Assembly: GCA_900768265.1 (NCBI GenBank) | Contig: CAAGCF010000044.1 | Span: forward strand, 35,682-99,681 | DNA from: an uncultured Collinsella sp. | Lineage (GTDB): Bacteria > Actinomycetota > Coriobacteriia > Coriobacteriales > Coriobacteriaceae | Reading direction: 5' to 3' | DNA length: 64,000 nucleotides | Part shown: positions 16,926 through 25,381 of the stretch, one piece after another | Layout: each line of letters begins with the position of its first letter | Position numbering within the stretch: position 1 is the first letter of the stretch | Translations under genes and position numbers: made by a program | The notes under the pieces: generated by a model | Told to the model about the DNA's origin: nothing | Databases searched by the model: none | What the model saw: only the letters and a program-made list of their open reading frames with translations

Positions 16926-17348
16926 CTACACCTCCGCAATCCCACGCGCCGCGCTCAGCAGCTCATACTCCCTTTGGCTCCACTGACGCAGCTCGGCTGT
17001 GCGTACGGCTTCGCGGCACATGCCCAAAAACACATCGGCGCCCTCGCAGAAGCACTCGCGGGCAAAGTCGCCCGAGCCGTCCGCGATGCACGTGCCGTCT
17101 GCAAACAGCTTCCAACTCGACGGCTCACGTGAGTCGTCTCCGAGCAGCTTGATCTGCAGTACATGCGGGTCGCCAGCAGCACAGAGCTCTTCCTCGAGCT
17201 TCTGTACCGTAAAGCGCATCTGGTGGGAGAGGCTACTCTTGACCATGGCCGAGGCGTAGCCATTTGGCTTATCCAGAAGATGCATGTGATTCGGTTTGAC
17301 TGCCAGGTTGTGGAAATTGCGCTCACTGCGCACGGGGAAATTGTCCAT
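16926..17348 (-). CDS. Hypothetical protein, 140 aa
   Basis: I do not recognise this protein. It starts MDNFPVRSERNFHNL, contains no predicted membrane segment or signal peptide, and has an acidic middle with several cysteines (CAAG, CIADG, ECFCEG, GMC). The ATG at 17348 is chosen over upstream in-frame starts because AAAGGAG lies 5 bases before it. The GMCREAVRTAELRQWSQREYELLSA ending looks helical. It stands alone on the minus strand between the exonuclease and ATPase genes. The reading frame has normal codon bias for this genome, so it is probably a real gene of unknown function. Confidence 0.6.
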   Translation of the reverse strand: MDNFPVRSERNFHNLAVKPNHMHLLDKPNGYASAMVKSSLSHQMRFTVQKLEEELCAAGDPHVLQIKLLGDDSREPSSWKLFADGTCIADGSGDFARECFCEGADVFLGMCREAVRTAELRQWSQREYELLSAARGIAEV

Positions 17349-17715
17349 ACGGACTCCTTTCATCGATGTTGGCAGGGCCACCGTGCCTCTTGGCCGGTTG
17401 GCGTCGGGATCGTGGAGCCAACTCTCTACCCCGACTCTGGATAAAACGCGCCCGCTTCTTGCGGACACGATGGAGTCTATCAGCGCGCGCGGACAGAAAT
17501 CAAGCGCCGCCTGCGAAATGATGTGCAGACGGCGCTTGATTACGCGGCAATTATTCGGCAAACATCCGGAAAAGTGTCGAAATCAGCCGTAAAATAGTAC
17601 GAAAAAGTGTCAAATTCGAGCCGCCCAAATTACGGAAAAGTGTCGAAATAAGCACCTAGCAACCACGGAAAAGTGTATCCTAGTGCTAAAACAGCACGTA
17701 ATAAGGGGTACGCTT
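17349..17715. promoter_or_regulatory. Divergent region with a long palindrome
   Basis: This 367-base gap holds a stem of 17-base arms with one mismatch (17498-17514 with 17525-17541; core AATCAAGCGCCG), with no T-run, and then the 33-bp repeat array listed separately. I see no additional gene. Confidence 0.55.
17567..17682 (+). repeat. Four direct repeats of exactly 33 bp before the AAA/DUF4143 gene
   Basis: The core CGGAAAAGTGTCGAAAT recurs at 17567, 17600 (CGAAAAAGTGTCAAAT), 17633 and 17666 (CGGAAAAGTGTATCC), always 33 bases apart, while the sequence between cores varies. The last copy lies about 35 bases upstream of the start codon and overlaps a possible -10 element (TATCCT). Regular spacing near three helical turns suggests cooperative protein binding on one face of the DNA. 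Confidence 0.85.
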
Positions 17716-19038
17716 ATGCTACAGAGAAAAGCGAAAGCACAGTTTGAATCTTGGCTTGCCTCGTCGCCTAACAAGGCTCTTTTGGTCAAGGGCGCCCGAC
17801 AGGTAGGAAAGTCATATTTGGTCAACGTCTTTGCAAGCGAATCGTTCGAAAATGTCGTGACGTTCGACCTTATCGCCGACGCGTCCGTGCGCGATTCGTT
17901 TTTGGCGGCAAAAAGCGCGGATGACCTGCTTATGCGCATGTCTATTGCTGCAACGCAGCCGATGGTTGCGAACAAGACCGTTGTGGTTATCGACGAGGTG
18001 CAGCGATGCCCCAACGTAGTGACGTTTATCAAATACCTGGTCCAGCGCGGCGACTTTCGATACATCCTTACCGGATCGCTCCTTGGCGTTGAGCTCGAGG
18101 GCATCGATTCCCTGCCGGTGGGGTATGTCGAGCAGGTCCAGATGTACCCACTCGACTTTGAGGAGTTCTGCTGGGCAAGCGGCGTTGCTGCCGGAGCGTT
18201 TGACATGCTCAGGGGTTGTCTAAAGGACGAAAAGGAGCTCCCCGGCTATCTGTATGACCGCTTGCTCAATCTGTTCCATCAGTATGTGGTGGTGGGGGGC
18301 ATGCCCGACGCGGTCAATTCCTTCTTGGCGACGCGCAATGTCGACGAGGTTCGAAACATCCATCGCGATCTTCACGCCCTGTATCGCGATGACATCGCAA
18401 AGTACGCTCCGCCTGAGCTACGCTTGGTTATTCGCGATATTTATGATCTGATTCCCAGCGAGGCCGGCTCCAAAAACAAGCGATTCAAACTGTCATCGAT
18501 TAACGGTGTCAAACGTTTTTCGCAGGTGACAGATCATTTTCTCTGGCTATCGGAGGCGGGTGTCGCGCTTCCCGTGTATAACATAACGGCGCCCGTGGCA
18601 CCCCTTTTATTGGGGGAGCAACGAAATCTGTTCAAGCTGTTTTACTTGGACACCGGAATGCTCATGTCGTCGTATTCCAAAAGGGTCGCCCAAGGCGTTT
18701 TTGATGGGGAGGCGGAAGACGCCTTTGGCATGAACATGGGGGCGGCGTTTGAGGGCTTCGTTGCCCAAGAGCTCAAAGCCCACGGATTCAGATTGTGCTA
18801 CTTTACGTCTAAAAAAGTCGGCGAGCTCGATTTTGTGGAGGAGACGCTCGATGGGGAGGTCCTTGCCATCGAGGTCAAGTCGGGCAAGAGCTTTAAGTCC
18901 CATGCGGCGCTCGACAACGCGCTCGCGACGAAGGGCTACGGAATCGATCGCGCCCTGGTACTTGCGGAATGTAATCTTCACCGCGATGGTGATGTGCTGT
19001 ATCTGCCCATCTTTATGGCAGGGCTTTTGGAGCCGTAA
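17716..19038 (+). CDS. AAA ATPase with C-terminal DUF4143/nuclease-like domain
   Basis: A 440-residue protein of the widespread AAA plus DUF4143 group. Walker A is KGARQVGKSY (Lys32), Walker B VVVIDEVQRCP (Asp93, Glu94), and the sensor strand YILTGS follows. The C-terminal half holds DUF4143 and ends in a PD-(D/E)xK-like motif, GELDFVEE ... LAIEVKSGKS. Such proteins are common in anaerobes, vary between strains and have no settled function; defence or mobile-element roles have been proposed. The start at 17716 is preferred to 17683 because AAGGGG sits at the right distance. Upstream phased repeats probably regulate it. It is intact, unlike the related fragment at 14931. Confidence 0.85.
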   Translation: MLQRKAKAQFESWLASSPNKALLVKGARQVGKSYLVNVFASESFENVVTFDLIADASVRDSFLAAKSADDLLMRMSIAATQPMVANKTVVVIDEVQRCPNVVTFIKYLVQRGDFRYILTGSLLGVELEGIDSLPVGYVEQVQMYPLDFEEFCWASGVAAGAFDMLRGCLKDEKELPGYLYDRLLNLFHQYVVVGGMPDAVNSFLATRNVDEVRNIHRDLHALYRDDIAKYAPPELRLVIRDIYDLIPSEAGSKNKRFKLSSINGVKRFSQVTDHFLWLSEAGVALPVYNITAPVAPLLLGEQRNLFKLFYLDTGMLMSSYSKRVAQGVFDGEAEDAFGMNMGAAFEGFVAQELKAHGFRLCYFTSKKVGELDFVEETLDGEVLAIEVKSGKSFKSHAALDNALATKGYGIDRALVLAECNLHRDGDVLYLPIFMAGLLEP

Positions 19039-19075
19039 CATGCCGCCGGCTCTTCCGGCCCTCCCTTAACCCTCG

Positions 19076-20077
19076 CTACTCGTCTCCGTCGTTGGGGTCG
19101 CCTTTGAGGGTGTTGATGTCCAGGTGCTGGTTGTCGTCCTCTTTTTGCTGCGTTGCCGATTCGGACGCGGTGGGGCCGCGGAACAGCTGGAATCCCTCAA
19201 ACGCGATCACGCCGAGCAGAGCGATGATGATGGCGATAAAGACAACCTTTGCCGCCTGCGAAAACTCCGAAAAGCGCGGCGATTCTTCTTCGGTGTGGTA
19301 ATCGGCAGCGCGCCTATCGTCGGTGCCGTGGGTATACGACGATGCCGAGGCTGCCTTTACGCTCGCTTGGTTGTAATCGGGAGCGGGTGCGGCGGCAAAC
19401 GGGTCGCGAGAATAGTCGCTCGACGTTTGGCCGTAATTCTCGGTTTCGATGCGGCTGGCGCGAGGCTGTTCGCTCGGGCGGTTGGCGTATGCTGCGGTGC
19501 TGTCGTATGCGGAGTCGCGTTCCTCGGCAGCCGCAAACAGGGGGTTTACCGGAATGTTGAGCGCCGGCATACCGCCCGAGGTCTCGTCCAGATCTGCCGC
19601 CGCCCAGGAATCGAAGGCAAACTGGCGGTTGGAAAGATCATCCAGATCCATGACGGGCGGCTCGAGCTCGGGCTCGGGAGCCGTGTATGCCGACTGCTGC
19701 GGGGTAGCGTAGCGAATCGTGCTGTTTGCCGTGGGGCGCTGTGCCGCTGCAGCGAGAAACGCCGCCGTCTCGGACGGATCGCTAGTGGGGTGGGGCGCAG
19801 GGGCGGCCTGGCGTGGTGCCTGCATGATGGGGCGGGTGGCAAAGTCGTCCGCGGGCACGGATGCCGGCACGGGCGTGGCGGAACGTGCGGGCTTTGCACT
19901 TGTCGGGTGAACCCCGCCGCCTATGAGTTCCTCGGCGGTCCAGGGGCGGTCGCTCATCACGTCGTCGAGGCTCAGCGCAAAAAGGCCCGCTTCGCCCTCG
20001 TCAAACGCGTGTTTCGCATGCCTGGCGCCAGAAGCGGTGCCTCCGCGGCCGTTGCGTGATGCGTTGCTCGACCCCAT
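19076..20077 (-). CDS. Single-pass membrane protein with long disordered N terminus
   Basis: I do not recognise a named family. The 333-residue product begins MGSSNASRNGRGG and has about 270 residues rich in Ala, Pro, Ser and Asp with low complexity. One membrane helix (VVFIAIIIALLGVIAFEG, about residues 279-296) is followed by a short acidic tail. By the positive-inside rule the long part is probably cytoplasmic. The segment near residues 30-50 (EAGLFALSLDDVM) may be a short conserved binding motif. The ATG at 20077 is chosen for AAAGGA 10 bases upstream. It could be a scaffold for envelope or cell-division proteins, but there is no direct evidence. Confidence 0.6.
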   Translation of the reverse strand: MGSSNASRNGRGGTASGARHAKHAFDEGEAGLFALSLDDVMSDRPWTAEELIGGGVHPTSAKPARSATPVPASVPADDFATRPIMQAPRQAAPAPHPTSDPSETAAFLAAAAQRPTANSTIRYATPQQSAYTAPEPELEPPVMDLDDLSNRQFAFDSWAAADLDETSGGMPALNIPVNPLFAAAEERDSAYDSTAAYANRPSEQPRASRIETENYGQTSSDYSRDPFAAAPAPDYNQASVKAASASSYTHGTDDRRAADYHTEEESPRFSEFSQAAKVVFIAIIIALLGVIAFEGFQLFRGPTASESATQQKEDDNQHLDINTLKGDPNDGDE

Positions 20078-20199
20078 CTTGTTCCATCCTTTCGAAATAC
20101 TCACATTCATCGATTATATGGAACTTGCCTTGCGGCCGACTCTCGGATTCGCGCATTCCAGAACTCGCGCCCAAAAGGGGAGGGGCGCAGGCGCGCTGA

Positions 20200-20853
20200 C
20201 TATTTGTCGCCGGCGGCAGCCTTTGCCTCGTTGAGGTAGCTATAGAAGCTGTACTTAGAGATGCCAAAGAACTCGCAGGCGCGTTCGCTCGACTTGGAGA
20301 TGAGGAAGGCGCCGCGACGGTCGAGGTAGCCAATGGCGCGGATGCGCTCGTCTTTGGTCATGAGCGCCGCGGGCTTGCCCACAAACTGTTCGCACTCGCG
20401 CAGCAGGTCTTCGAGCAGGTCGCCGATGTTTTTAGTAATGGGCTCGGGCTCGGTGTAGCCCGAGCCGCCGATGCCGGTAAAGGCATCGAGCGAGCGCTCA
20501 AATGCTTTCATAAGCGTAATGTCAAAGTTAATGCCCAAAATGCCGACGGGTTTGCCCTCATCGTTGCGGATAAAGATCGTCGAGGACTTGAGCAGCTTGC
20601 CATCGGCGGTTTTGGTGAGGTATGGCTCGCGGTCGTGCACGTCGGTGGTGCCATCGTGCATGGATTCAAGCACAATATGGCTGGGGCCGTCACCCAGTTT
20701 GCGCCCACTGACGTGGCCGTTTTCAATCACTACGATGGAGCGGTCCACGTCCTCGGTCTCCAGATCGTGGACGACGATTTCGCAGTTGGGGCCAAACTGT
20801 AGCGCCAGGCTGCGCGCAAGACGCTTGTAAAACTCAATCTGTGCGGGGGTCAT
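20200..20853 (-). CDS. DauR/YheO-type PAS-HTH transcriptional regulator, copy 2
   Basis: 217 residues with the same layout as the copy at 4204: a YheO-like PAS domain (CEIVVHDLETEDVDRSIVVI, VSGRKLGDGPS, PVGILGINFDITLM) and a C-terminal helix-turn-helix (ACEFFGISKYSFYSYLNEAK). AGGAAGG precedes the ATG. It is divergent from ygeX, and two perfect copies of AACAAA-N3-TTTGTT lie in the gap between them, so it very probably binds there. The two regulators sit one at the head of each arm of the purine locus. The inducer is unknown; a diaminopropionate or purine intermediate is a reasonable guess. Confidence 0.9.
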   Translation of the reverse strand: MTPAQIEFYKRLARSLALQFGPNCEIVVHDLETEDVDRSIVVIENGHVSGRKLGDGPSHIVLESMHDGTTDVHDREPYLTKTADGKLLKSSTIFIRNDEGKPVGILGINFDITLMKAFERSLDAFTGIGGSGYTEPEPITKNIGDLLEDLLRECEQFVGKPAALMTKDERIRAIGYLDRRGAFLISKSSERACEFFGISKYSFYSYLNEAKAAAGDK

Positions 20854-20972
20854 AGGTGCCTTCCTAAAAATTAGTTTGGGCTCACTGTGCCATAAACCCC
20901 ACTTGTTCGCAAATAACGAAAGCGTCGCTGCGTTATGCGACCGTTCGGCGGCGAAAAGGTACCGATTACGGC

Positions 20973-20987
20973 AACAAACAATTTGTT
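20973..20987. promoter_or_regulatory. Operator copy 1, AACAAA-CAA-TTTGTT
   Basis: A perfect 6-3-6 inverted repeat in the ygeX/regulator gap, matching a second copy whose centre is 51 bases away (about five helical turns). It is probably the site of the divergently encoded DauR-type protein. Confidence 0.75.
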
Positions 20988-21023
20988 AGGTTTTCCAATC
21001 AAAAAGTGTGATAGAACAGTGCT

Positions 21024-21038
21024 AACAAACTTTTTGTT
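21024..21038. promoter_or_regulatory. Operator copy 2, AACAAA-CTT-TTTGTT
   Basis: The second perfect 6-3-6 inverted repeat, with identical half-sites and a different spacer. It lies about 90 bases before the ygeX start, at or near the likely promoter. Confidence 0.75.
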
Positions 21039-21130
21039 TGGCATCCACATAAAAGTTCAGCCGCATGAATGGGAATGGGCTGAAACGCGTATGCGGGGGC
21101 CGGCAAGAGAGAACTTAAGGAGTTCACCGT

Positions 21131-22345
21131 ATGGCCGATAAGATCCAGTGGGCGGGCAACACGATGCCCAAGAGCGATGACAAGCACTTGGGAATCATGA
21201 GCCTCGACCACGTGAAGAAGGCCCGCGCCTTCCACCAGTCGTTCCCCCAGTACACCGTCACTCCGCTTGCCCGCCTGGATGGCCAGGCCGCGCGCCTGGG
21301 CCTGTCCAACCTGTGCGTTAAGGACGAGAGCTATCGCTTTGGCCTCAACGCCTTTAAGGTCCTGGGCGGTTCGTTTGCCATGGCCAACTACATTGCCGAC
21401 GAGACCGGCAAGGACGTTGCCGAGTGCACCTTCGATTACCTGACCTCCGATCAGCTTGCCAAGGACTTTGGCCAGGCTACCTTCTTTACCGCTACCGACG
21501 GCAACCATGGCCGCGGCGTGGCATGGGCTGCCAACAAGCTGGGCCAGAAGGCCGTCGTGCACATGCCCAAGGGTTCCACCAAGCCCCGCTTCGATAACAT
21601 CGCCGCCGAGGGCGCCACGGTGACCATCGAAGAGGTCAACTACGACGAGTGCGTGCGCATGGCCGCCGCCGAGGCCGATGCCTGCGAGCGCGGCGTTATC
21701 GTTCAGGACACCGCCTGGGAGGGCTACGAGAAGATTCCGTCCTGGATCATGGAGGGCTACGGCACCATGGCTTCCGAGGCTGCCGAGCAGCTGCGCGAGA
21801 TGGCCATCAACCGCCCGACGCACGTCTTTGTCCAGGCTGGCGTAGGCTCGCTCGCCGGAGCCGTGGTGGGCTACTTCACCAACCTGTATCCCGATAACCC
21901 GCCCACCTTCGTTGTGGTCGAGTGCGCTCCGGCCGCCTGCCTGTACAAGGGCGCTGCCGCCGGCGACGGCGACCCGCGCATCGTGGACGGCGACATGCCC
22001 TCCATCATGGCCGGTCTGTGCTGCGGCGAGCCCAACATCCTGGGCTGGGATATCCTGCGCAACCACGCCACCGCCTTCGTGTCCTGCCCCGACTGGGTCA
22101 CCGCTCGCGGCATGCGCACCCTGGGCGCTCCCGAGAAGGGCGACCCGCGCGTCATCTCCGGCGAGTCCGGCGCTGTGACCACCGGCCTGGTCGAGACCCT
22201 CATGCTCGATCCCGAGTACGCCGAGCTCAAGGAGCTCATCGGCCTGGACAAGACGAGTTCCGTGCTCTGCTTCTCCACCGAGGGCGACACCGATCCGGAC
22301 CAGTACCGTCGCATCGTCTGGGAGGGCGAATATCCGACCTGCTAA
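21131..22345 (+). CDS. ygeX: Diaminopropionate ammonia-lyase
   Basis: A 404-residue fold-type II PLP enzyme matching YgeX/DpaL, which splits 2,3-diaminopropionate to pyruvate and two ammonia via aminoacrylate. The PLP lysine is in SYRFGLNAFKVLGG (Lys76); ATDGNHGRG holds the phosphate loop and an expected catalytic aspartate (Asp123). A glycine-rich VQAGVGSLAGAVVG loop follows. AAGGAG is well placed before the ATG. It heads the second arm of the purine locus, under the twin operators and divergent from the regulator. In this setting it likely performs the last carbon-nitrogen cleavage of ring-derived fragments, feeding pyruvate to fermentation. Confidence 0.95.
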   Translation: MADKIQWAGNTMPKSDDKHLGIMSLDHVKKARAFHQSFPQYTVTPLARLDGQAARLGLSNLCVKDESYRFGLNAFKVLGGSFAMANYIADETGKDVAECTFDYLTSDQLAKDFGQATFFTATDGNHGRGVAWAANKLGQKAVVHMPKGSTKPRFDNIAAEGATVTIEEVNYDECVRMAAAEADACERGVIVQDTAWEGYEKIPSWIMEGYGTMASEAAEQLREMAINRPTHVFVQAGVGSLAGAVVGYFTNLYPDNPPTFVVVECAPAACLYKGAAAGDGDPRIVDGDMPSIMAGLCCGEPNILGWDILRNHATAFVSCPDWVTARGMRTLGAPEKGDPRVISGESGAVTTGLVETLMLDPEYAELKELIGLDKTSSVLCFSTEGDTDPDQYRRIVWEGEYPTC

Positions 22346-22419
22346 TCGTTGGGCGGCGCAACGCGCCGCGCCAAATTCCTATTAGACCCCCTATGTCCTG
22401 CAGATGCATGAACCCGGGA

Positions 22420-22537
22420 GGCGGAGCGATACCTATTTGCTCCGTCGCGAGTTCCGCACGCAAAGGAAAGCACTTAATGTGCTTTCCGTCTTGCGCAGGA
22501 CTGTCCGAGCAGCGGAGTAAATAGGTATCGCTCCGCC
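22420..22537 (+). repeat. 118-base nested palindrome between ygeX and ygeY
   Basis: Outer arms of 25 bases (22420-22444 and 22513-22537) pair fully apart from one G-U. An inner perfect 9-base stem (22465-22473 with 22479-22487) and a short CGCAA/TTGCG pair lie within. No T-run follows. It may be an mRNA-stabilising structure or a small miniature inverted-repeat element. A shorter hairpin with a similar GCGGAG end lies at 59082-59123. Confidence 0.8.
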
Positions 22538-22577
22538 ACCTCACAGGTAGATTCCTTCGTTTGAAAGGTTATGAACA

Positions 22578-23963
22578 ATGGCTAAAGAACTCGATTTCGA
22601 CGCTATCAAGGCTGCTGCTGAGTCCCATCGTGCTGATATGACTCGCTTCCTGCGCGCTATGATCTCTCACCCCTCTGAGTCCTGCGAGGAGGGTGAGGTT
22701 GTTGCCTGCATCAAGGCCGAGATGGAGAGCCTTGGTTATGACGAGGTCAAGGTCGACGGCCTGGGCAACGTTATGGGCTTTATGGGCGAGGGCGACAAGA
22801 TCATCGCCATCGACTCCCACATCGACACCGTCGGTATCGGCAACATCGAGAACTGGGATGCCGATCCCTATGAGGGCTACGAGACCGACGAGATCATCTA
22901 CGGCCGCGGCGGCTCCGACCAGGAGGGTGGCATGGCTTCTGCTACCTACGCTGCCAAGATGATGAAGGACATGGGCCTCATCCCCGAGGGCTACAAGATC
23001 ATGGTCGTCGGCACCGTCCAGGAAGAGGACTGCGACGGCATGTGCTGGCAGTACATCTACAACAAGGACGGCATTAAGCCCGAGTTCGTCATTTCCACCG
23101 AGCCCACCGACGGCGGCATCTATCGCGGTCACCGCGGCCGCATGGAGATCCGCGTCGACGTTCACGGCACCTCCTGCCACGGCTCCGCTCCCGACCGCGG
23201 CGACAACGCCATCTACAAGATGGCCGACATCATCGCCGACGTCCGCGCCCTCAACAACAACGGCTGCGACGAGTCGACCGACATCAAGGGCCTCGTCAAG
23301 ATGCTCGACCCCAAGTACAACCCCGAGCACTTCGAGGACGCCCGCTTCCTGGGCCGCGGCACCTGCACCGTCAGCCAGATCTTCTACACCAGCCCCAGCC
23401 GCTGCGCTGTCGCTGATTCCTGCGCCATCTCCATCGACCGTCGCATGACCGCCGGCGAGACCTGGGAGTCCTGCCTGGACGAGATCCGCAACCTACCGGC
23501 CGCCAAGAAGTACGGCGACGACGTGAAGGTCTCCATGTATATGTACGACCGTCCGTCCTGGACCGGCGAGGTCTACGAGACTGAGGCTTACTTCCCCACG
23601 TGGATCAACAAGGAGACCGCTCCGCACGTCAAGGCCCTCGTCGACGCCCACAAGGCCATGTTCGGTGACGAGCGCATCGGCTGCGAGCCCAGCATGGACA
23701 AGCGCACCGGTCGTCCGCTGTGCGACAAGTGGACCTTCTCCACGAACTGCGTTTCCATCCAGGGCCGCTATGGCATCCCCTGCGTCGGCTTTGGCCCGGG
23801 TGCCGAGTCTCAGGCTCACGCTCCCAACGAAGTCACCTACAAGGACGACCTGGTCACCGCTGCCGCCATGTATGTGGCTGCCCTGAACCTCTACGATCCG
23901 AGCCAGGCCGATGGCGACGCCACCGTGTTCCGCGCCGGTCTGACCAACAACAAGATCGATTAG
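22578..23963 (+). CDS. ygeY: YgeY-type M20-family metallohydrolase
   Basis: A 461-residue M20-family zinc hydrolase matching YgeY, a member of the selenium-linked purine set. Metal-ligand motifs are visible: AIDSHIDTVGIG, the bridging Asp in GRGGSDQEGG, and the EE pair in VQEEDCDGM. The family removes carbamoyl, acyl or amino-acid groups from amide bonds; here it probably hydrolyses a ureido or amide intermediate from the opened purine ring. It is longer than E. coli YgeY (about 400 residues), with extra sequence around 215-260. It follows ygeX after a large hairpin, with GAAAGG before the ATG. Confidence 0.9.
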   Translation: MAKELDFDAIKAAAESHRADMTRFLRAMISHPSESCEEGEVVACIKAEMESLGYDEVKVDGLGNVMGFMGEGDKIIAIDSHIDTVGIGNIENWDADPYEGYETDEIIYGRGGSDQEGGMASATYAAKMMKDMGLIPEGYKIMVVGTVQEEDCDGMCWQYIYNKDGIKPEFVISTEPTDGGIYRGHRGRMEIRVDVHGTSCHGSAPDRGDNAIYKMADIIADVRALNNNGCDESTDIKGLVKMLDPKYNPEHFEDARFLGRGTCTVSQIFYTSPSRCAVADSCAISIDRRMTAGETWESCLDEIRNLPAAKKYGDDVKVSMYMYDRPSWTGEVYETEAYFPTWINKETAPHVKALVDAHKAMFGDERIGCEPSMDKRTGRPLCDKWTFSTNCVSIQGRYGIPCVGFGPGAESQAHAPNEVTYKDDLVTAAAMYVAALNLYDPSQADGDATVFRAGLTNNKID

Positions 23964-24164
23964 TCCCATTCCTCGATTTTGTTGAGCCGGGGGCCGCTCG
24001 TGTCCCCGGCATCCCCTGTTGACTTGGGGCCCGCGGTCGTTATCTCCCATGCTTCCTCAACGGTAGCGGGTCCTCGTCATAGTGCTCTGCATGTTCTAGC
24101 CACACGCGCATGCCGGAGCACATCTACTCATTGCGATCGTTTCATCTTTGGAAAGGATATTTAC

Positions 24165-25367
24165 ATGGACGCCAAGTTTACCGAGCTCGTCGAGCAGCTG
24201 AATGGCCTCGATTTTAAGGGTATGTACGGCAGCGATTTCCTGCACACCTGGGATAAGACCACCGATGAGCTCAAGGCTCTCTACATCGTCGCCGACGCCC
24301 TGCGCGAGCTGCGTGAGAACAACGTCTCGTCCAAGATCTTCGACTCGGGTCTGGCCGTCTCCCTGTTCCGCGACAACTCCACCCGTACGCGCTTTTCCTT
24401 CTCTAAGGCCGCCAACCTGCTCGGCCTTGAGCTGCAGGACCTGGACGAGAAGAAGTCCCAGATCGCTCACGGCGAGACCGTCCGCGAGACCGCTACCATG
24501 ATCTCCTTCATGGCCGACGTCATCGGCATCCGCGACGACATGTACATCGGCAAGGGCGACGCCTACATGGCCGAGGTCTCCGAGTCCGTACAGCAGGCCT
24601 ACGAGGATGGCGTTCTGGATCACCGTCCCACGCTCATCTCCCTGCAGTCCGACTCCGACCACCCCACGCAGTCCTCTGCCGACATGCTCTACCTCATCAA
24701 CGAGTTTGGCGGCCTTGAGAACCTCAAGGGCAAGAAGGTTGCCGTCACCTGGGCCTATTCGCCTTCTTACGGCAAGCCGCTGTCCTGCCCGCAGTCGCTG
24801 ATCAGCCTGCTGCCCCGTTTTGGCATGGACGTCACCCTGGCCCACCCCGAGGGCTACGACCTCATGCCCGAGGTCGTCGAGCGCGCAAAGGGCTATGCCG
24901 CCGAGTCCGGCACCACCTTTAAGCAGGTCAACACCATGGCCGAGGCCTTCGAGGGCGCCGACATCGTGATCCCCAAGAGCTGGGCTCCGTTTGCCGCCAT
25001 GGAGAAGCGCACCAACCTGTACGCCGAGGGCGACGACGCCGGCATCGCTGCGCTCGAGAAGGAGCTGCTCGCCCAGAACGCCACCCATCAGGACTGGTGC
25101 TCTACGACCGAGCTCATGGAGAAGACCGCCAACGGCCAGGACACCATCTTTATGCATCCGCTGCCCGCCGACATCTCCGGTGTCTCCTGCGAGCACGGCG
25201 AGGTCAACGCCGACGTCTTCGACATGCACCGCGTGGGCATGTACAAGGAGGCCAGCTACAAGCCGTACGCCATCGCAGCCATGATGTTCCTGCAGAAGGT
25301 TGCCGATCCCGCCGCTACCCTCAAGGCCCTCGACGAGCGCAACACCGCCCGTTGGTTCCAGGCCTAA
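24165..25367 (+). CDS. ygeW: YgeW-type knotted carbamoyltransferase
   Basis: A 400-residue protein of the aspartate/ornithine carbamoyltransferase fold, matching YgeW. The carbamoyl-phosphate loop DNSTRTRFSF and the later HPLPADISG motif are present. YgeW belongs to the knotted transcarbamylases whose acceptor is not ornithine. Run in the catabolic direction it would phosphorolyse a ureido compound to an amine plus carbamoyl phosphate, feeding the carbamate kinase encoded next, 14 bases downstream. The ATG at 24165 has GAAAGGA 7 bases upstream; the frame is open further back but without a start signal. The natural substrate in this pathway is unproven. Confidence 0.92.
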   Translation: MDAKFTELVEQLNGLDFKGMYGSDFLHTWDKTTDELKALYIVADALRELRENNVSSKIFDSGLAVSLFRDNSTRTRFSFSKAANLLGLELQDLDEKKSQIAHGETVRETATMISFMADVIGIRDDMYIGKGDAYMAEVSESVQQAYEDGVLDHRPTLISLQSDSDHPTQSSADMLYLINEFGGLENLKGKKVAVTWAYSPSYGKPLSCPQSLISLLPRFGMDVTLAHPEGYDLMPEVVERAKGYAAESGTTFKQVNTMAEAFEGADIVIPKSWAPFAAMEKRTNLYAEGDDAGIAALEKELLAQNATHQDWCSTTELMEKTANGQDTIFMHPLPADISGVSCEHGEVNADVFDMHRVGMYKEASYKPYAIAAMMFLQKVADPAATLKALDERNTARWFQA

Positions 25368-25381
25368 AGCTGGGCTGAGAA

